Source: Motiliproteus sp. MSK22-1
Lineage (GTDB): Bacteria; Pseudomonadota; Gammaproteobacteria; Pseudomonadales; Balneatricaceae
Length of the DNA stretch: 64,000 bases
Direction of reading: 5' to 3'
Assembly: GCF_001968815.1 (NCBI RefSeq)
Contig: NZ_MIEQ01000035.1
Coordinates: 1-64,000 of the forward strand
Shown: piece after piece, positions 1 through 7,654 of the stretch
Numbering within the stretch: position 1 is the stretch's first letter
Layout of the letters: each line of letters begins with the position of its first letter
Translations under genes and position numbers: made by a program
Notes under the pieces: model-generated
The model's input: the letters and a program-made list of their open reading frames with translations, nothing else
Database searches by the model: none
Told to the model about the DNA's origin: nothing

Positions 1-35
1 CCTGGAACGATCAGCCCTCCTGATCAAAAGCTGTT

Positions 36-61
36 GTTGGGTTACGTTGCGCTAACCCAAC
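36..61. repeat. REP-like intergenic palindrome
   Basis: Perfect 9-bp arms GTTGGGTTA (36-44) and TAACCCAAC (53-61) flank an 8-nt CG-containing loop. The GTTGGGTTA...TAACCCAAC core resembles intergenic palindromic repeats common in gammaproteobacterial genomes. Only one clear copy was noticed in the window. Confidence 0.5.
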
Positions 62-119
62 TTACCCTTGGCTTTAGCTGAGTCCTAGTTTACAGAAAAC
101 CGACTACCCTAGAATAACA

Positions 120-142
120 AACCCACCCAATCAAGGTGGGTT
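120..142. terminator. Hairpin, possible terminator
   Basis: The arms ACCCACC (121-127) and GGTGGGT (135-141) form a 7-bp stem with a 7-nt loop. There is no long T tract, so this is at best a weak intrinsic terminator for something upstream of the window. It lies just before the SH3-domain reading frame. Confidence 0.35.
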
Positions 143-158
143 CCTCAATCGCTTACAC

Positions 159-494
159 TTGGTCAAACCCTACGTCCATGACATCCTGGTTAGATTTAAA
201 GATGCCCCTAAGAGGGAGTTAGTCAAACAGGTAAAGAGCTTACCTACTCAGCTACCAGAGTTTGATTTCAGTGACTTACGTTTTATCCCTGACACATACG
301 TGAGGCTAAGGAAAGGACCTTCAAGAAAGACCGAGATTCTCTCTGAGTTTGACCAAGGGCAAGTTGTTACCGTCATTTCCAAGAAAAGGAACTGGATAGA
401 AGTCAGGTATTGGGATGTACTAAGCAAAGACTACTTGCAAGGCTGGGTCTTTACTAAGCACACCGCTTACTTCAATCACCGCAGACCGCGATGA
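159..494 (+). CDS. Small protein with bacterial SH3-like domain
   Basis: A 111-residue frame starting at TTG. Roughly residues 44-105 read as a bacterial SH3 (SH3_3) domain: YVRLRKGPSRKTEIL, then a GQVVTVISKKRNWIEVRY segment and a GWVFTKHTAYF end. Such domains usually bind peptides, often in cell-wall-associated proteins. The frame is open from about position 78 but offers no better start, and there is no signal peptide, so this may be the 3' remnant of a longer gene or an orphan with a non-standard start. No ribosome-binding site was recognised. Function unknown. Confidence 0.5.
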   Translation: MVKPYVHDILVRFKDAPKRELVKQVKSLPTQLPEFDFSDLRFIPDTYVRLRKGPSRKTEILSEFDQGQVVTVISKKRNWIEVRYWDVLSKDYLQGWVFTKHTAYFNHRRPR

Positions 495-1225
495 GCCGTT
501 AATAGCCTAAAGGTGTGTGATCCCTATAATACGATGGACACTGGCTAGAAATCGGAGCAAGAGGGTATAGTAACTGCCTTAAGTTCCGGTACATTTCTTT
601 GGTACATGTGGTATTCTTGTATCCCCCAAAGGCCCTGGTCATCAGGCTTTGGAGTGTGTTGGCCCTAGGCTGGCGGAGCCGCCTCCAATTGCTTATATCC
701 ATAATATTCTCTGTAAATCAGCATGGTTTGCCTTTCTGCAGTCGCGTAGGGAACAAGTGGCTGGGCTGTGTATCGACGAAGTCTTGAGCAAATTAGCGAC
801 TGGCCGTTTATGTGGCGAAATTTTGTTACTTCAACCGCTTACTGACTATCTTCTATTAGCATTACTCTCCAATATTTTTTGATAATGTTTCAATTATTCT
901 GCTGTTTAAGCTGTGGTAATCAGGAGCTACTATTTCTCCAACAATGAACGGGCCGGGAGATAGCGTGAAAGCCATCGGCGATACCAAGTCTTTATCTATC
1001 AGATAATCTGCAGTCTTAGCGGATATTGAGCTGCCTGCTTAATGTTATTTCCGTTAAGAAGGGTTCTCTGGAAAACCTAAATCCAGTCGACGTGCTAGTT
1101 TCCACAGAAAGCGGGCTACACCGAGTATGCCTGGTTGCTAGTTGCTCTCAAAGTGCTGAAGGCTTCGTGGGCGTTTTTTGGCTATCGGGTCAATCAACAG
1201 CCGTTGTCCGGACTACACCACCACA
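495..1225. other. Gene-poor stretch
   Basis: Several short overlapping frames exist on both strands, but none has a recognisable domain, a ribosome-binding site or consistent composition. A GC-rich dyad (GGCGG-AG-CCGCC, 672-683) sits inside a longer inverted repeat with TTGGAG and CTCCAA ends (about 650-688). This looks like a small palindromic repeat rather than a gene. Confidence 0.5.
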
Positions 1226-1237
1226 ATGGGCCGAATT

Positions 1238-2029
1238 ATGTCGAAAACTATCACTATTGGCGTTACTGATCTGTCTTTTCACCGCGTTACGGCCTCTTTG
1301 GTTGTTCATACCCTAAAGAGTATGGGTTTTGAGGTAAATAGAATTTACTCGCCACACCAGGATAACTTTAAAAAGCTGAAAACGGCTGAAGTTGATCTAT
1401 TGAGCTCTGCCTGGTTGCCGTCCAGTCACGGGGTGTACAAGAGCGATGTTGAAGAATCAGTACCTCTTATTGAGTTGGGTTTGCACTATGAGCCCTATGC
1501 GCTGTGGGGGGTGCCCGCTTATGTACCTGTTGAGATGGTCGCTGGGGTAGCCGATTTACTAAAGCCGGATGTTTTAGCGAAAATGAAACCTGATATCCAA
1601 GGCATAAATCCTGGCGCGGGAATTACTCGTTTCTCGATTGAAATGATGGATAGATATCAGCTGAGTAAGGCCGGTTACAGGTTCCATACCGGTACGGAAG
1701 AGGATTGCTTCAACGCCTTTGAAAGAGCTGTTGCCAGTCAGGAATGGATTGTCGTTCCTCTGTGGAAGCCGCAGTTTCTGCACTACAAATATGATATTCG
1801 CGAAATAAAAGAACCAAAAGGGCTGTTGGGTACTGTTGATAGAGCCGTTTTGTTGCTTAGAGAGGATAAAAAAACACTGTTTAGCCAAGCGCAGCTGAAT
1901 ATTTTGGATGCTTTACGCTTTTCGAATGACATTATTGCTGAGCTTGATTATCAAGTGTCTCGAGAAAACCGCCCCCTGGATGAGGTCACTTTTCAGTGGT
2001 TGCAATCACAGGGTTCAAAAGAAAGCTGA
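1238..2029 (+). CDS. OpuAC-type substrate-binding domain protein without signal peptide
   Basis: About 263 residues resembling the substrate-binding domain of glycine betaine/choline-type ABC transporters (OpuAC family). The opening MSKTITIGVTDLSFHR, the SSAWLPSSHG segment and the GINPGAGI segment fit that fold. The frame can be extended to a TTG at 1178 or an ATG at 1226, but none of these extensions supplies a signal peptide or lipobox. As read, the protein stays in the cytoplasm. No ABC permease or ATPase is adjacent. It is followed after 34 bp by a VOC-fold gene and then a RidA gene, suggesting a small metabolic group. Binding of a quaternary amine is inference from the family only. Confidence 0.75.
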   Translation: MSKTITIGVTDLSFHRVTASLVVHTLKSMGFEVNRIYSPHQDNFKKLKTAEVDLLSSAWLPSSHGVYKSDVEESVPLIELGLHYEPYALWGVPAYVPVEMVAGVADLLKPDVLAKMKPDIQGINPGAGITRFSIEMMDRYQLSKAGYRFHTGTEEDCFNAFERAVASQEWIVVPLWKPQFLHYKYDIREIKEPKGLLGTVDRAVLLLREDKKTLFSQAQLNILDALRFSNDIIAELDYQVSRENRPLDEVTFQWLQSQGSKES

Positions 2030-2063
2030 TTTCAGTTTTGGGACGCCTGATAGGGAGCTGAAG

Positions 2064-2462
2064 ATGAAAGTAAGGTTCGATCATCTGGCTTTGAGTGCTA
2101 AAAATCCTGAAGGGATGAAGAACTTTCTTTGTGATCTGCTCGGGCTCGAAGTTGGTTTTAGACCCAGCTTTCCTTTTGATGGGTATTTTCTATGTGCTGA
2201 TGGTAAAGAGGTTATTCATATTTTTGAGTATCCGGTAACTACTATTGATCAAAGCCGTTTGGAAAAGACAGGTAGGCCAGAGCAAGGCATTGTTCACCAT
2301 GTCAGTTTTTATAGTGATGATTACGGTGAGGTTATGAAGAGACTCGCTAAATTAAAGCTGAATTATTCTGTCAGCACTGTACCTGATTCATCGGTCAGGC
2401 AGGTTTTCGTTCGTGCGCCGGAAGGCCTGATCATAGAAATACAGGTGATGCAAAAAAGTTAA
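2064..2462 (+). CDS. VOC-fold (glyoxalase/dioxygenase superfamily) protein
   Basis: A 132-residue protein starting at ATG 2064, preceded by AGGGAGCTGAAG, a good ribosome-binding site. An in-frame extension to 1908 overlaps the upstream gene and is not believed. The protein has two beta-alpha-beta-beta modules of the vicinal oxygen chelate fold. Candidate metal ligands are His in FDHLAL near the start, Glu in HIFEYP, His in IVHHVSFY and Glu in LIIEIQ near the end, the expected H/E/H/E pattern. Family members are glyoxalases, fosfomycin-resistance enzymes, extradiol dioxygenases and epimerases; the substrate cannot be told. Confidence 0.75.
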   Translation: MKVRFDHLALSAKNPEGMKNFLCDLLGLEVGFRPSFPFDGYFLCADGKEVIHIFEYPVTTIDQSRLEKTGRPEQGIVHHVSFYSDDYGEVMKRLAKLKLNYSVSTVPDSSVRQVFVRAPEGLIIEIQVMQKS

Positions 2463-2543
2463 TTCCAATAGCGGAGCGGCGATATAACAAGTTATATCGT
2501 TGCCTTCACTACCATCAAACGATAAGAACAAGAGGTCAGTATT

Positions 2544-3035
2544 ATGTCGATCTATAAGCCGGTTATCACCCCGGAATCTCGATTAACTTCCTTGGGTTTT
2601 GAGCTTCCGGATGCTCCTGATGCTGTTTCAAACTACGCCCCGCTGGTCCAGTCAGGAAGTATTGTTTATACCTCCGGACAACTTCCGTGGATTGATGGTG
2701 AGCTAAAGTACGGAGGTCAGTTAGGGCAGGGAGGGGAGCGCAGTGACGAGGATGGTTATCAGGCTTGTCGCTTATCTGCGTTAAATGCCGTCGCTCAATT
2801 GAAAAAACACCTTGGTGAGCTTAGCCGCGTAAAGCAAATTGTCCGGGTAGAAGGGGTGTTGAACGTTAAGTGTGATTCTCGCTGGACGGGTCAGCCTAAA
2901 GCTTTGGATGGCGCTTCAGATTTGATCAATGCGGTTTTTGGTGAACAAGGACGTCACTCACGTATGGTGAATAGCAACTCTGCTATGCCACTCGATTGCA
3001 CTTCACTTATCTATATATATGCTGAAGTCGAATGA
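2544..3035 (+). CDS. RidA/YjgF family protein
   Basis: A 163-residue protein of the RidA/YER057c/UK114 family, nearer in length to the YjgF-like/chorismate-mutase-like branch than to the 128-residue RidA. The start is supported by AAGAGGTCAGT upstream. Features include the SGQLPW segment and a trimer-interface pattern. Classical RidA members hydrolyse reactive enamines/imines made by PLP enzymes. The usual RidA arginine that binds carboxylates is not obvious: the C-terminal part reads RHSRMVNSNSAMPLDC. The function should therefore be taken only as family level. Confidence 0.8.
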   Translation: MSIYKPVITPESRLTSLGFELPDAPDAVSNYAPLVQSGSIVYTSGQLPWIDGELKYGGQLGQGGERSDEDGYQACRLSALNAVAQLKKHLGELSRVKQIVRVEGVLNVKCDSRWTGQPKALDGASDLINAVFGEQGRHSRMVNSNSAMPLDCTSLIYIYAEVE

Positions 3036-3052
3036 CAACTGCTGAGAAACAT

Positions 3053-3066
3053 TGACACAGGTGTCA
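3053..3066. promoter_or_regulatory. TGACAC-N2-GTGTCA dyad
   Basis: Perfect 6-bp arms TGACAC (3053-3058) and GTGTCA (3061-3066) lie just after the RidA gene. Similar dyads are seen at 6103-6113 and 46773-46786. The binding protein is unknown. Confidence 0.35.
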
Positions 3067-3125
3067 TTCTTCCGGTGTTTTCCAAGATAGTTATTAACTC
3101 TGAGTTTATTTGTTATGGCTGCGAT

Positions 3126-3141
3126 ATATCCCCGGGGATAT
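3126..3141. repeat. Perfect 16-bp palindrome in convergent intergenic region
   Basis: ATATCCCCGGGGATAT is perfectly self-complementary. It is followed by a second GATATATCC copy, and at 3177-3240 by long-range arms (AGGTTCTCT and AGAGAACCT) with a loop of roughly 45 nt. It sits between the convergent RidA and TetR genes and may act in termination of both transcripts, though no T tract is present. Confidence 0.35.
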
Positions 3142-3253
3142 CCCGGTGATATATCCGGTTGCTCAGTTCAAAAGATAGGTTCTCTCAGGTTGAGTACTGT
3201 TTAGAAAGCCTTATTCTGAAGGTCTTATACAGAGAACCTTAATACTCCCGTCT

Positions 3254-3910
3254 TTACTGATCGGTAAGGTGATGGATGTTTGCTATAGCTCCATCAAGGA
3301 ACACATCAACTCGCATATCAACAATGGCTTCGATGTTTTTTGGAATTGGAAGTCGGTAAATATACTTGCGTACCCCTAAATAGAAGAAGCTGGAGTGAAA
3401 TCCCCATATAAGTTCAGTGGCCAGGTTTTTTTTGTCCGGGTGCTGTGAGAGCTTCAGTCCATTCTCCGTAGCAATTTCTTCAATCAGGACACTAAAAATC
3501 TTTTCGTGAAGAATGGCAATGTATTTCTGGCTGATTATGGGATCATCAAAAGCTGACACTAGAAAGACCCTGATCCATTCTTCATCTAATATGGATTTTG
3601 TATAATCAGTCAAGTATCTCTTTAGTCTTTCTCTGAGTGGAATCTCACGATTACGTATTAAGACCTCCCAGTCCGGATTCCATCGTCGCAGGAATACTTC
3701 ATCGAATATTCTATCAATAAGTTTCTGTTTGTTTTTGAAATATCGGTAAAGCAAAGGTTGAGTCATTCCTATGCTTTCTGCAAGCTCTCGGGTTGTAAAC
3801 TTGAACCCCTTCTTTGAGACAAACATTATAGCCGTATCAACAATCAGCTTTTCTCTTTCATCAGCGCTTAGGTATTTCTTTTCTTTATCAGCTGGCTTTG
3901 AATTTGTCAT
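3254..3910 (-). CDS. TetR-family transcriptional regulator
   Basis: A 218-residue protein. The N-terminal helix-turn-helix spans about residues 20-65 (MFVSKKGFKFTTRELAES followed by IGMTQPLLYRYFKNKQKL), matching the TetR_N domain including the YRYFKNK recognition-helix end. The remaining ~150 residues are the all-helical ligand-binding/dimerisation domain, whose ligand is unknown. The gene diverges from the PEBP-b561-LVIVD genes across a 580-bp region with several perfect dyads, so it is the natural candidate for binding the 36-bp palindromes at 4360 and 6031. That assignment is inference. Confidence 0.85.
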   Translation of the reverse strand: MTNSKPADKEKKYLSADEREKLIVDTAIMFVSKKGFKFTTRELAESIGMTQPLLYRYFKNKQKLIDRIFDEVFLRRWNPDWEVLIRNREIPLRERLKRYLTDYTKSILDEEWIRVFLVSAFDDPIISQKYIAILHEKIFSVLIEEIATENGLKLSQHPDKKNLATELIWGFHSSFFYLGVRKYIYRLPIPKNIEAIVDMRVDVFLDGAIANIHHLTDQ

Positions 3911-4203
3911 GGGGTATTAATTCTTTCTGATTTTCAGTGAGACGAGGTTATTTCTTCTGGTAGAAATGGGTTGAGTATCTATTCCATTCAGGCAATAGGA
4001 AGCCTCCACACTGTATATCTAAAGAGGTTGTGGGACAAGTTGTGTTGAGGTTATTGCAGGTCTGAACAATTTTCTATTGGGTTAGAAACCACTCTTAAGA
4101 ATCAATATTTTCAACGCTACTATGTTGCTTTGCGCAGTTCCGCTTTTGAATAATTCTTTAGAATATTTTGAAAATATTTTCTGAATAAATAATTATTGAT
4201 TGT

Positions 4204-4224
4204 TTGTATATGTTTGATATACAA
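4204..4224. promoter_or_regulatory. Perfect dyad in TetR/PEBP divergent region
   Basis: TTGTATAT (4204-4211) and ATATACAA (4217-4224) are perfect 8-bp arms around a 5-nt spacer. Position between the divergent TetR and PEBP genes makes it a plausible operator, possibly for autoregulation. A weaker dyad GATGAA-N5-TTCATC lies near 4332-4348. Confidence 0.4.
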
Positions 4225-4359
4225 GATTTATTTTAGAGTTTTCGGTTGGGGATCAAGAGAGGGTTGTTCGCTCAATGCCCTATCAATGCTAGCGAACAAA
4301 ATTAGTCCAAGCTTTTTTCTTCTATTTTTTTGATGAATTATTTTCATCTTTTAGGCGGT

Positions 4360-4395
4360 AAATTATCTATTGATAAATTTATCGTTTGATAAATT
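4360..4395. promoter_or_regulatory. 36-bp palindromic operator, copy 1
   Basis: The element reads AAATTATC-TAT-TGATAAATTTATC-GTTTGATAA-ATT. The centre GATAAATTTATC is a perfect palindrome and the flanks TTATC/GATAA continue the symmetry. It matches the element at 6031-6066 at 33 of 36 positions. It lies about 100 bp upstream of the PEBP start. The repeated GATAA/TTATC half sites suggest binding of two dimers. Confidence 0.65.
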
Positions 4396-4491
4396 CTGGT
4401 GATGAGATTATCATCAATTCACATCGGAGTTAGTTGGAGATCCCGATGGATTCTTCTAGTCCGTATGTCTATTTTGATAAGGAGAAGAGCG

Positions 4492-4989
4492 TTGACTGAT
4501 TCAAATTTGTCAGATGGTTTTTGTTTGTCATGTCCGACTTTGGAAGCCTATGCCGGGATAGCTGCTGAACAGTATCTTAATGACTTCGGCTGTACCGGAG
4601 AGAATGAGAGACCTACTCTGAAAATCAGTAATCCACCCAATGGGGTTAAGAGCTTTGCCGTGACATTTTATGATGAGGATGCACCCACAGGCAGCGGATT
4701 CTGGCACTGGGTTGTCTATAACTTGCCTGCTGATACCGTTTTATTGCCATCAGGTGACTTACCTGAGGGGGCCTTGGAGGCAAACTCTGATTTCGGTGTT
4801 CCAGGTTATTTTGGGCCTTGTCCGCCGGTGGGGCGCGAGCATAGGTATACATTTACTGTGCATGCTCTGGATGTAGAGCAGCTTGATATTCCTGATGTTC
4901 ATACCGGGGCGCTAGCGGGATTCTTTATATATCAACATACCATTGATAAAGCGTCTTTTACTGTAAAGGCTGGTCCCAGATCTGGTTAA
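4492..4989 (+). CDS. PEBP-fold protein (YbhB/YbcL family)
   Basis: A 165-residue protein of the phosphatidylethanolamine-binding/Raf-kinase-inhibitor-like family. The start is taken as TTG 4492 because AAGGAG lies 7 nt upstream (4479-4484); the in-frame ATG at 4399 would add an unlikely Arg/Ile-rich tail. Family motifs seen are FAVTFYDEDAPTGSGFWHWVVYN (DPDAP-like plus the WHW core), GYFGPCPPVG and HRYTFTVHALD. Length agrees with bacterial YbhB (~158). The biochemical role of bacterial PEBPs is not established. First gene of a set with the b561-like and LVIVD genes under similar palindromes. Confidence 0.85.
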   Translation: MTDSNLSDGFCLSCPTLEAYAGIAAEQYLNDFGCTGENERPTLKISNPPNGVKSFAVTFYDEDAPTGSGFWHWVVYNLPADTVLLPSGDLPEGALEANSDFGVPGYFGPCPPVGREHRYTFTVHALDVEQLDIPDVHTGALAGFFIYQHTIDKASFTVKAGPRSG

Positions 4990-5021
4990 CAGTCGATTTT
5001 TCTCCAGCCGTATTTAATCTG

Positions 5022-5054
5022 AAAAGGACGCTTGCTGTAAGTTATGTCCTTTTT
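5022..5054 (+). terminator. Intrinsic terminator after the PEBP gene
   Basis: The arms AAAAGGAC (5022-5029) and GTCCTTTT (5046-5053) form an 8-bp stem ending in a short T run. The 16-nt loop is large, so strength is uncertain. Confidence 0.5.
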
Positions 5055-5260
5055 ATAGCTATCAGGATGATTGAATACTCTGACTCTGCCGGTACCTGTT
5101 GGCTGAGGGGGTTCATCCTGAATACTTTGGTTACCTTGGGGTTCTGGGTTTAATTAAAAATATAGGATTTTATTCAGTAGTCTAGGTGTTCATCAATTAA
5201 CAGGGATTGTTTCTGACTGATGTGTAGGGTGCTTATTTTTATAAGTAACGGATAGTTAAA

Positions 5261-5965
5261 ATGAATAATAATATTCCTACTGAAGTTTATTTGGATTTTC
5301 TGGGAAAAACGATTGATATTCATTGGAATTATCATGCGATTCTAATGTTTTCCGTGTGGTTCATATTGGTTCCCATTTGTATTATATCGTTACGCTATTT
5401 CAAACCTAAACCGACACTGAACGGGATTAGCGCTCAGTCAAAATTCTCTCCCAAATGGCGATGGTTTAGCATTCATGTATATGGGTTATATCTGGCAGCG
5501 GCGCTCTCTCTGGCAGGTACGGCAGTTGCGATGCTGGTGAGTGGCGGTATTAGCGGTTCAGTTCACTCTGTGTTTGGCCTGATGACTGTCGGGTTGGGAT
5601 GCCTCCAAATAGTATCGTCCTGGTTCAGAGGCACTCATGGAGGAATGTATGATGGTCGAGCTGATTCAAATGACCCATCAACGTGGCGAGGTGACCATTT
5701 TGATATGACCTTGCGTCGGCGAGTCTTCGAGGCATATCACAAGAATGCGGGTTATTTTACGATTTTTTGTGCTGTCGCTGCGGTCGCTACAGGGTTAATG
5801 AATTACTGGATGCCAGGTATTGCGATTGCGTTGGTGGGTGTATTTATTAGCTTGTTTTTATTGTCTTTTTTCTTTGATCTACGAAACCGCCAGCAAGATA
5901 CCTATAGGTCATGTTTTGGCTATAACGCTAAGCATGACTACAACAAGACCCGGAAAAACTGGTAA
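5261..5965 (+). CDS. Cytochrome b561-like integral membrane protein
   Basis: A 234-residue protein with about five hydrophobic segments (near residues 26-46, 71-92, 96-115, 162-180 and 186-207). Conserved-type histidines lie in HWNYHAILMF (~21-26), FSIHVYG (~72), SVHSVFG (~102) and EAYHKNAGY (~160), the four-helix pattern expected of a b561 core binding two hemes. It likely moves electrons across or along the inner membrane. The neighbouring PEBP and LVIVD proteins may be its partners, since the three genes run in the same direction, but the gaps (about 270 and 217 bp) argue for separate promoters. Electron donor and acceptor unknown. Confidence 0.7.
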   Translation: MNNNIPTEVYLDFLGKTIDIHWNYHAILMFSVWFILVPICIISLRYFKPKPTLNGISAQSKFSPKWRWFSIHVYGLYLAAALSLAGTAVAMLVSGGISGSVHSVFGLMTVGLGCLQIVSSWFRGTHGGMYDGRADSNDPSTWRGDHFDMTLRRRVFEAYHKNAGYFTIFCAVAAVATGLMNYWMPGIAIALVGVFISLFLLSFFFDLRNRQQDTYRSCFGYNAKHDYNKTRKNW

Positions 5966-6030
5966 TCAATCCGAGGGGCGTGGGGGTTTCTCTTTCTGTT
6001 CTTTTCGCCTATAGGGAGAATATCAGCAAA

Positions 6031-6066
6031 AAATTATCAAATGATAAATTTATCGTTTGATAATTT
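6031..6066. promoter_or_regulatory. 36-bp palindromic operator, copy 2
   Basis: Reads AAATTATC-AAA-TGATAAATTTATC-GTTTGATAA-TTT. It is an almost perfect 36-bp palindrome, with a single mismatched pair flanking the central GATAAATTTATC. It is the sister of the element at 4360-4395 and lies about 117 bp upstream of the LVIVD gene start. Confidence 0.65.
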
Positions 6067-6102
6067 TATTGAGGTGGATTAGAGTAGTACTAAAGCGATG
6101 AT

Positions 6103-6113
6103 TGACAGTGTCA
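6103..6113. promoter_or_regulatory. TGACA-G-TGTCA dyad
   Basis: A perfect 11-bp dyad flanked by ATGAT and TCAT that nearly continue the symmetry. It lies between the 36-bp palindrome and the LVIVD start. Similar half sites occur at 3053 and 46773. Confidence 0.35.
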
Positions 6114-6182
6114 TCATCAGTGAATCAGACGCAGAGCTGTTGAATATAGAAATCATTGAACCTGACAATGGGGGATGTATAC

Positions 6183-7433
6183 ATGGGTCACCCGATTCTT
6201 CCGAAGCCTGAATACGCTAAGAACATGAAGCTAATCGGTCACTCTGATCAGGGGGGGCGTCCAGATGGTGTACAGTTGATGGTTAATAAGGGTTTTGCCT
6301 TCACCGGTCACATGTTCTCGAAAGGGTTCAGTATTATTGATGTGAGGGATCCAAGAAATCCCAAGCCGGTTAAATACGTGTCAGCACCTCCAAATACCTG
6401 GAATATTCACCTTCAAACCCATGGTGATCTGCTTCTGGTGATCAATGCGAAAGATATGTTTGCCGCCGCTGAATTTCAGGATGAATCTGAATATTACAAA
6501 GGTGCGCTCGGAAAGAAGGTTGGTACCGCTGACTTGTCCCGTAAGCGTGACTGGACAGCGGGTATGACGGTTTACGATATTTCCAACCCTGCCAATCCAC
6601 GACAAATTTCTTTCATGCCGGTCGAGGGAGGGGGAATTCACCGTCTCTGGTATACCGGTGGTCGCTGGGCCTATGCATCGGTCCTGCTGGATGGGTTTAT
6701 CGATTATATCTTCATTACTATTGATATGGCCGATCCAACCAATCCTAAAGAGGCGGGACGGTATTGGCTACCCGGCATGAATGCTGCTGCCGGTGAGTAT
6801 CCGAAGGAAGGGGAGGCACGAGCAGGGTTGCATCATGCCATTGTTCATGGCGATACTGCTTATGGTGCCTGGCGTGACGCTGGCTTGGTTATGATTGATG
6901 TGACTGATCGCTCAGATCCTACACTGATCACTCATAAAAACTGGTCACCACCATTTGGGGGTGGAACTCATAACTGCCTGCCTTTGCCTGGTCGGGAATT
7001 GCTGATTGTTCTGGATGAGGCGGTGCTGGATAACTGTGCAGACGGTATCAAGCATGTCTGGGTGTTCGATATCCGTGAGCCTTTAAACCCTATCAGTATT
7101 TCTACTTTCCCGGTTCCCTCTGAGGCTGATTATTGTAGTAAAGGTGCCCATTTTGGTCCTCATAATGTTTATGAAAACCGTCCGGATGGGCTGGTCAGCG
7201 ACCAGATTATTTTCTCGACCTACCAAAATGCCGGCATCCGGGTGACTGATATTTCAGATGCCTACCGGCCAGAAGAGATCGCTGCATTTGTGCCTCCAGC
7301 TCCAAGTCGCTTGGTTGACCATCGTCCAAACAGACCAAAGGTTATTCAATCCTGTGACGTGTGGGTATCAAAGGAAGGTCTTGTTTACAGCAATGACTAT
7401 AACGGTGGTCTGTTTATTCTCGAATACACCTGA
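6183..7433 (+). CDS. LVIVD-repeat beta-propeller protein
   Basis: A 416-residue protein built of repeats of the form xGLxxxDVSDPxxP: FSIIDVRDPRNPKPV, MTVYDISNPANPRQI, FITIDMADPTNPKEA, LVMIDVTDRSDPTLI, VWVFDIREPLNPISI and IRVTDISDAYRPEEI. This is the LVIVD pattern, predicted to form a beta-propeller. The start is ATG 6183, 7 nt after a GGGGGAT ribosome-binding site; upstream in-frame starts lack one. No signal peptide is seen, so the product appears cytoplasmic. Several His residues recur in GIHRLWY, LHHAIVHGD, GTHNC and FGPHN, and conserved-looking Cys/His positions suggest a metal or redox site. Catalytic activity not known. Confidence 0.75.
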   Translation: MGHPILPKPEYAKNMKLIGHSDQGGRPDGVQLMVNKGFAFTGHMFSKGFSIIDVRDPRNPKPVKYVSAPPNTWNIHLQTHGDLLLVINAKDMFAAAEFQDESEYYKGALGKKVGTADLSRKRDWTAGMTVYDISNPANPRQISFMPVEGGGIHRLWYTGGRWAYASVLLDGFIDYIFITIDMADPTNPKEAGRYWLPGMNAAAGEYPKEGEARAGLHHAIVHGDTAYGAWRDAGLVMIDVTDRSDPTLITHKNWSPPFGGGTHNCLPLPGRELLIVLDEAVLDNCADGIKHVWVFDIREPLNPISISTFPVPSEADYCSKGAHFGPHNVYENRPDGLVSDQIIFSTYQNAGIRVTDISDAYRPEEIAAFVPPAPSRLVDHRPNRPKVIQSCDVWVSKEGLVYSNDYNGGLFILEYT

Positions 7434-7524
7434 TAGTCGCTAAGGCAACGCTGTTTTTTTAGTAAATATATAGACCTGGTGATTGATGAGTAAGACCTAT
7501 TTTAATATTTTTTAAAATAATAAT

Positions 7525-7560
7525 TTGTTATTTAAAATTTTAACTAATTTAAAATAACAA
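7525..7560. promoter_or_regulatory. AT-rich inverted repeat upstream of TRAP genes
   Basis: TTGTTATTTAAAATT (7525-7539) and AATTTAAAATAACAA (7546-7560) pair at 13 of 15 positions. It lies about 95 bp upstream of the dctP-type gene in a very AT-rich stretch. It may be an operator or part of the promoter. It does not resemble the 36-bp palindromes. Confidence 0.4.
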
Positions 7561-7654
7561 TAACTGTCTTGGATAGATTTATTAAAGCTTATTAATTCTT
7601 TAAAGATAAGAAGTAATAGGAATAAATGTTGGTATATCTAGAAGGATAATAAAA

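Noticed and set aside
1026-1316. 96-codon frame overlapping the OpuAC-type gene
   Set aside because: No domain, no ribosome-binding site, and overlaps the better supported gene in another frame.
1908-2063. Upstream extension of the VOC-fold gene
   Set aside because: It overlaps the end of the preceding gene, and a good ribosome-binding site supports ATG 2064.
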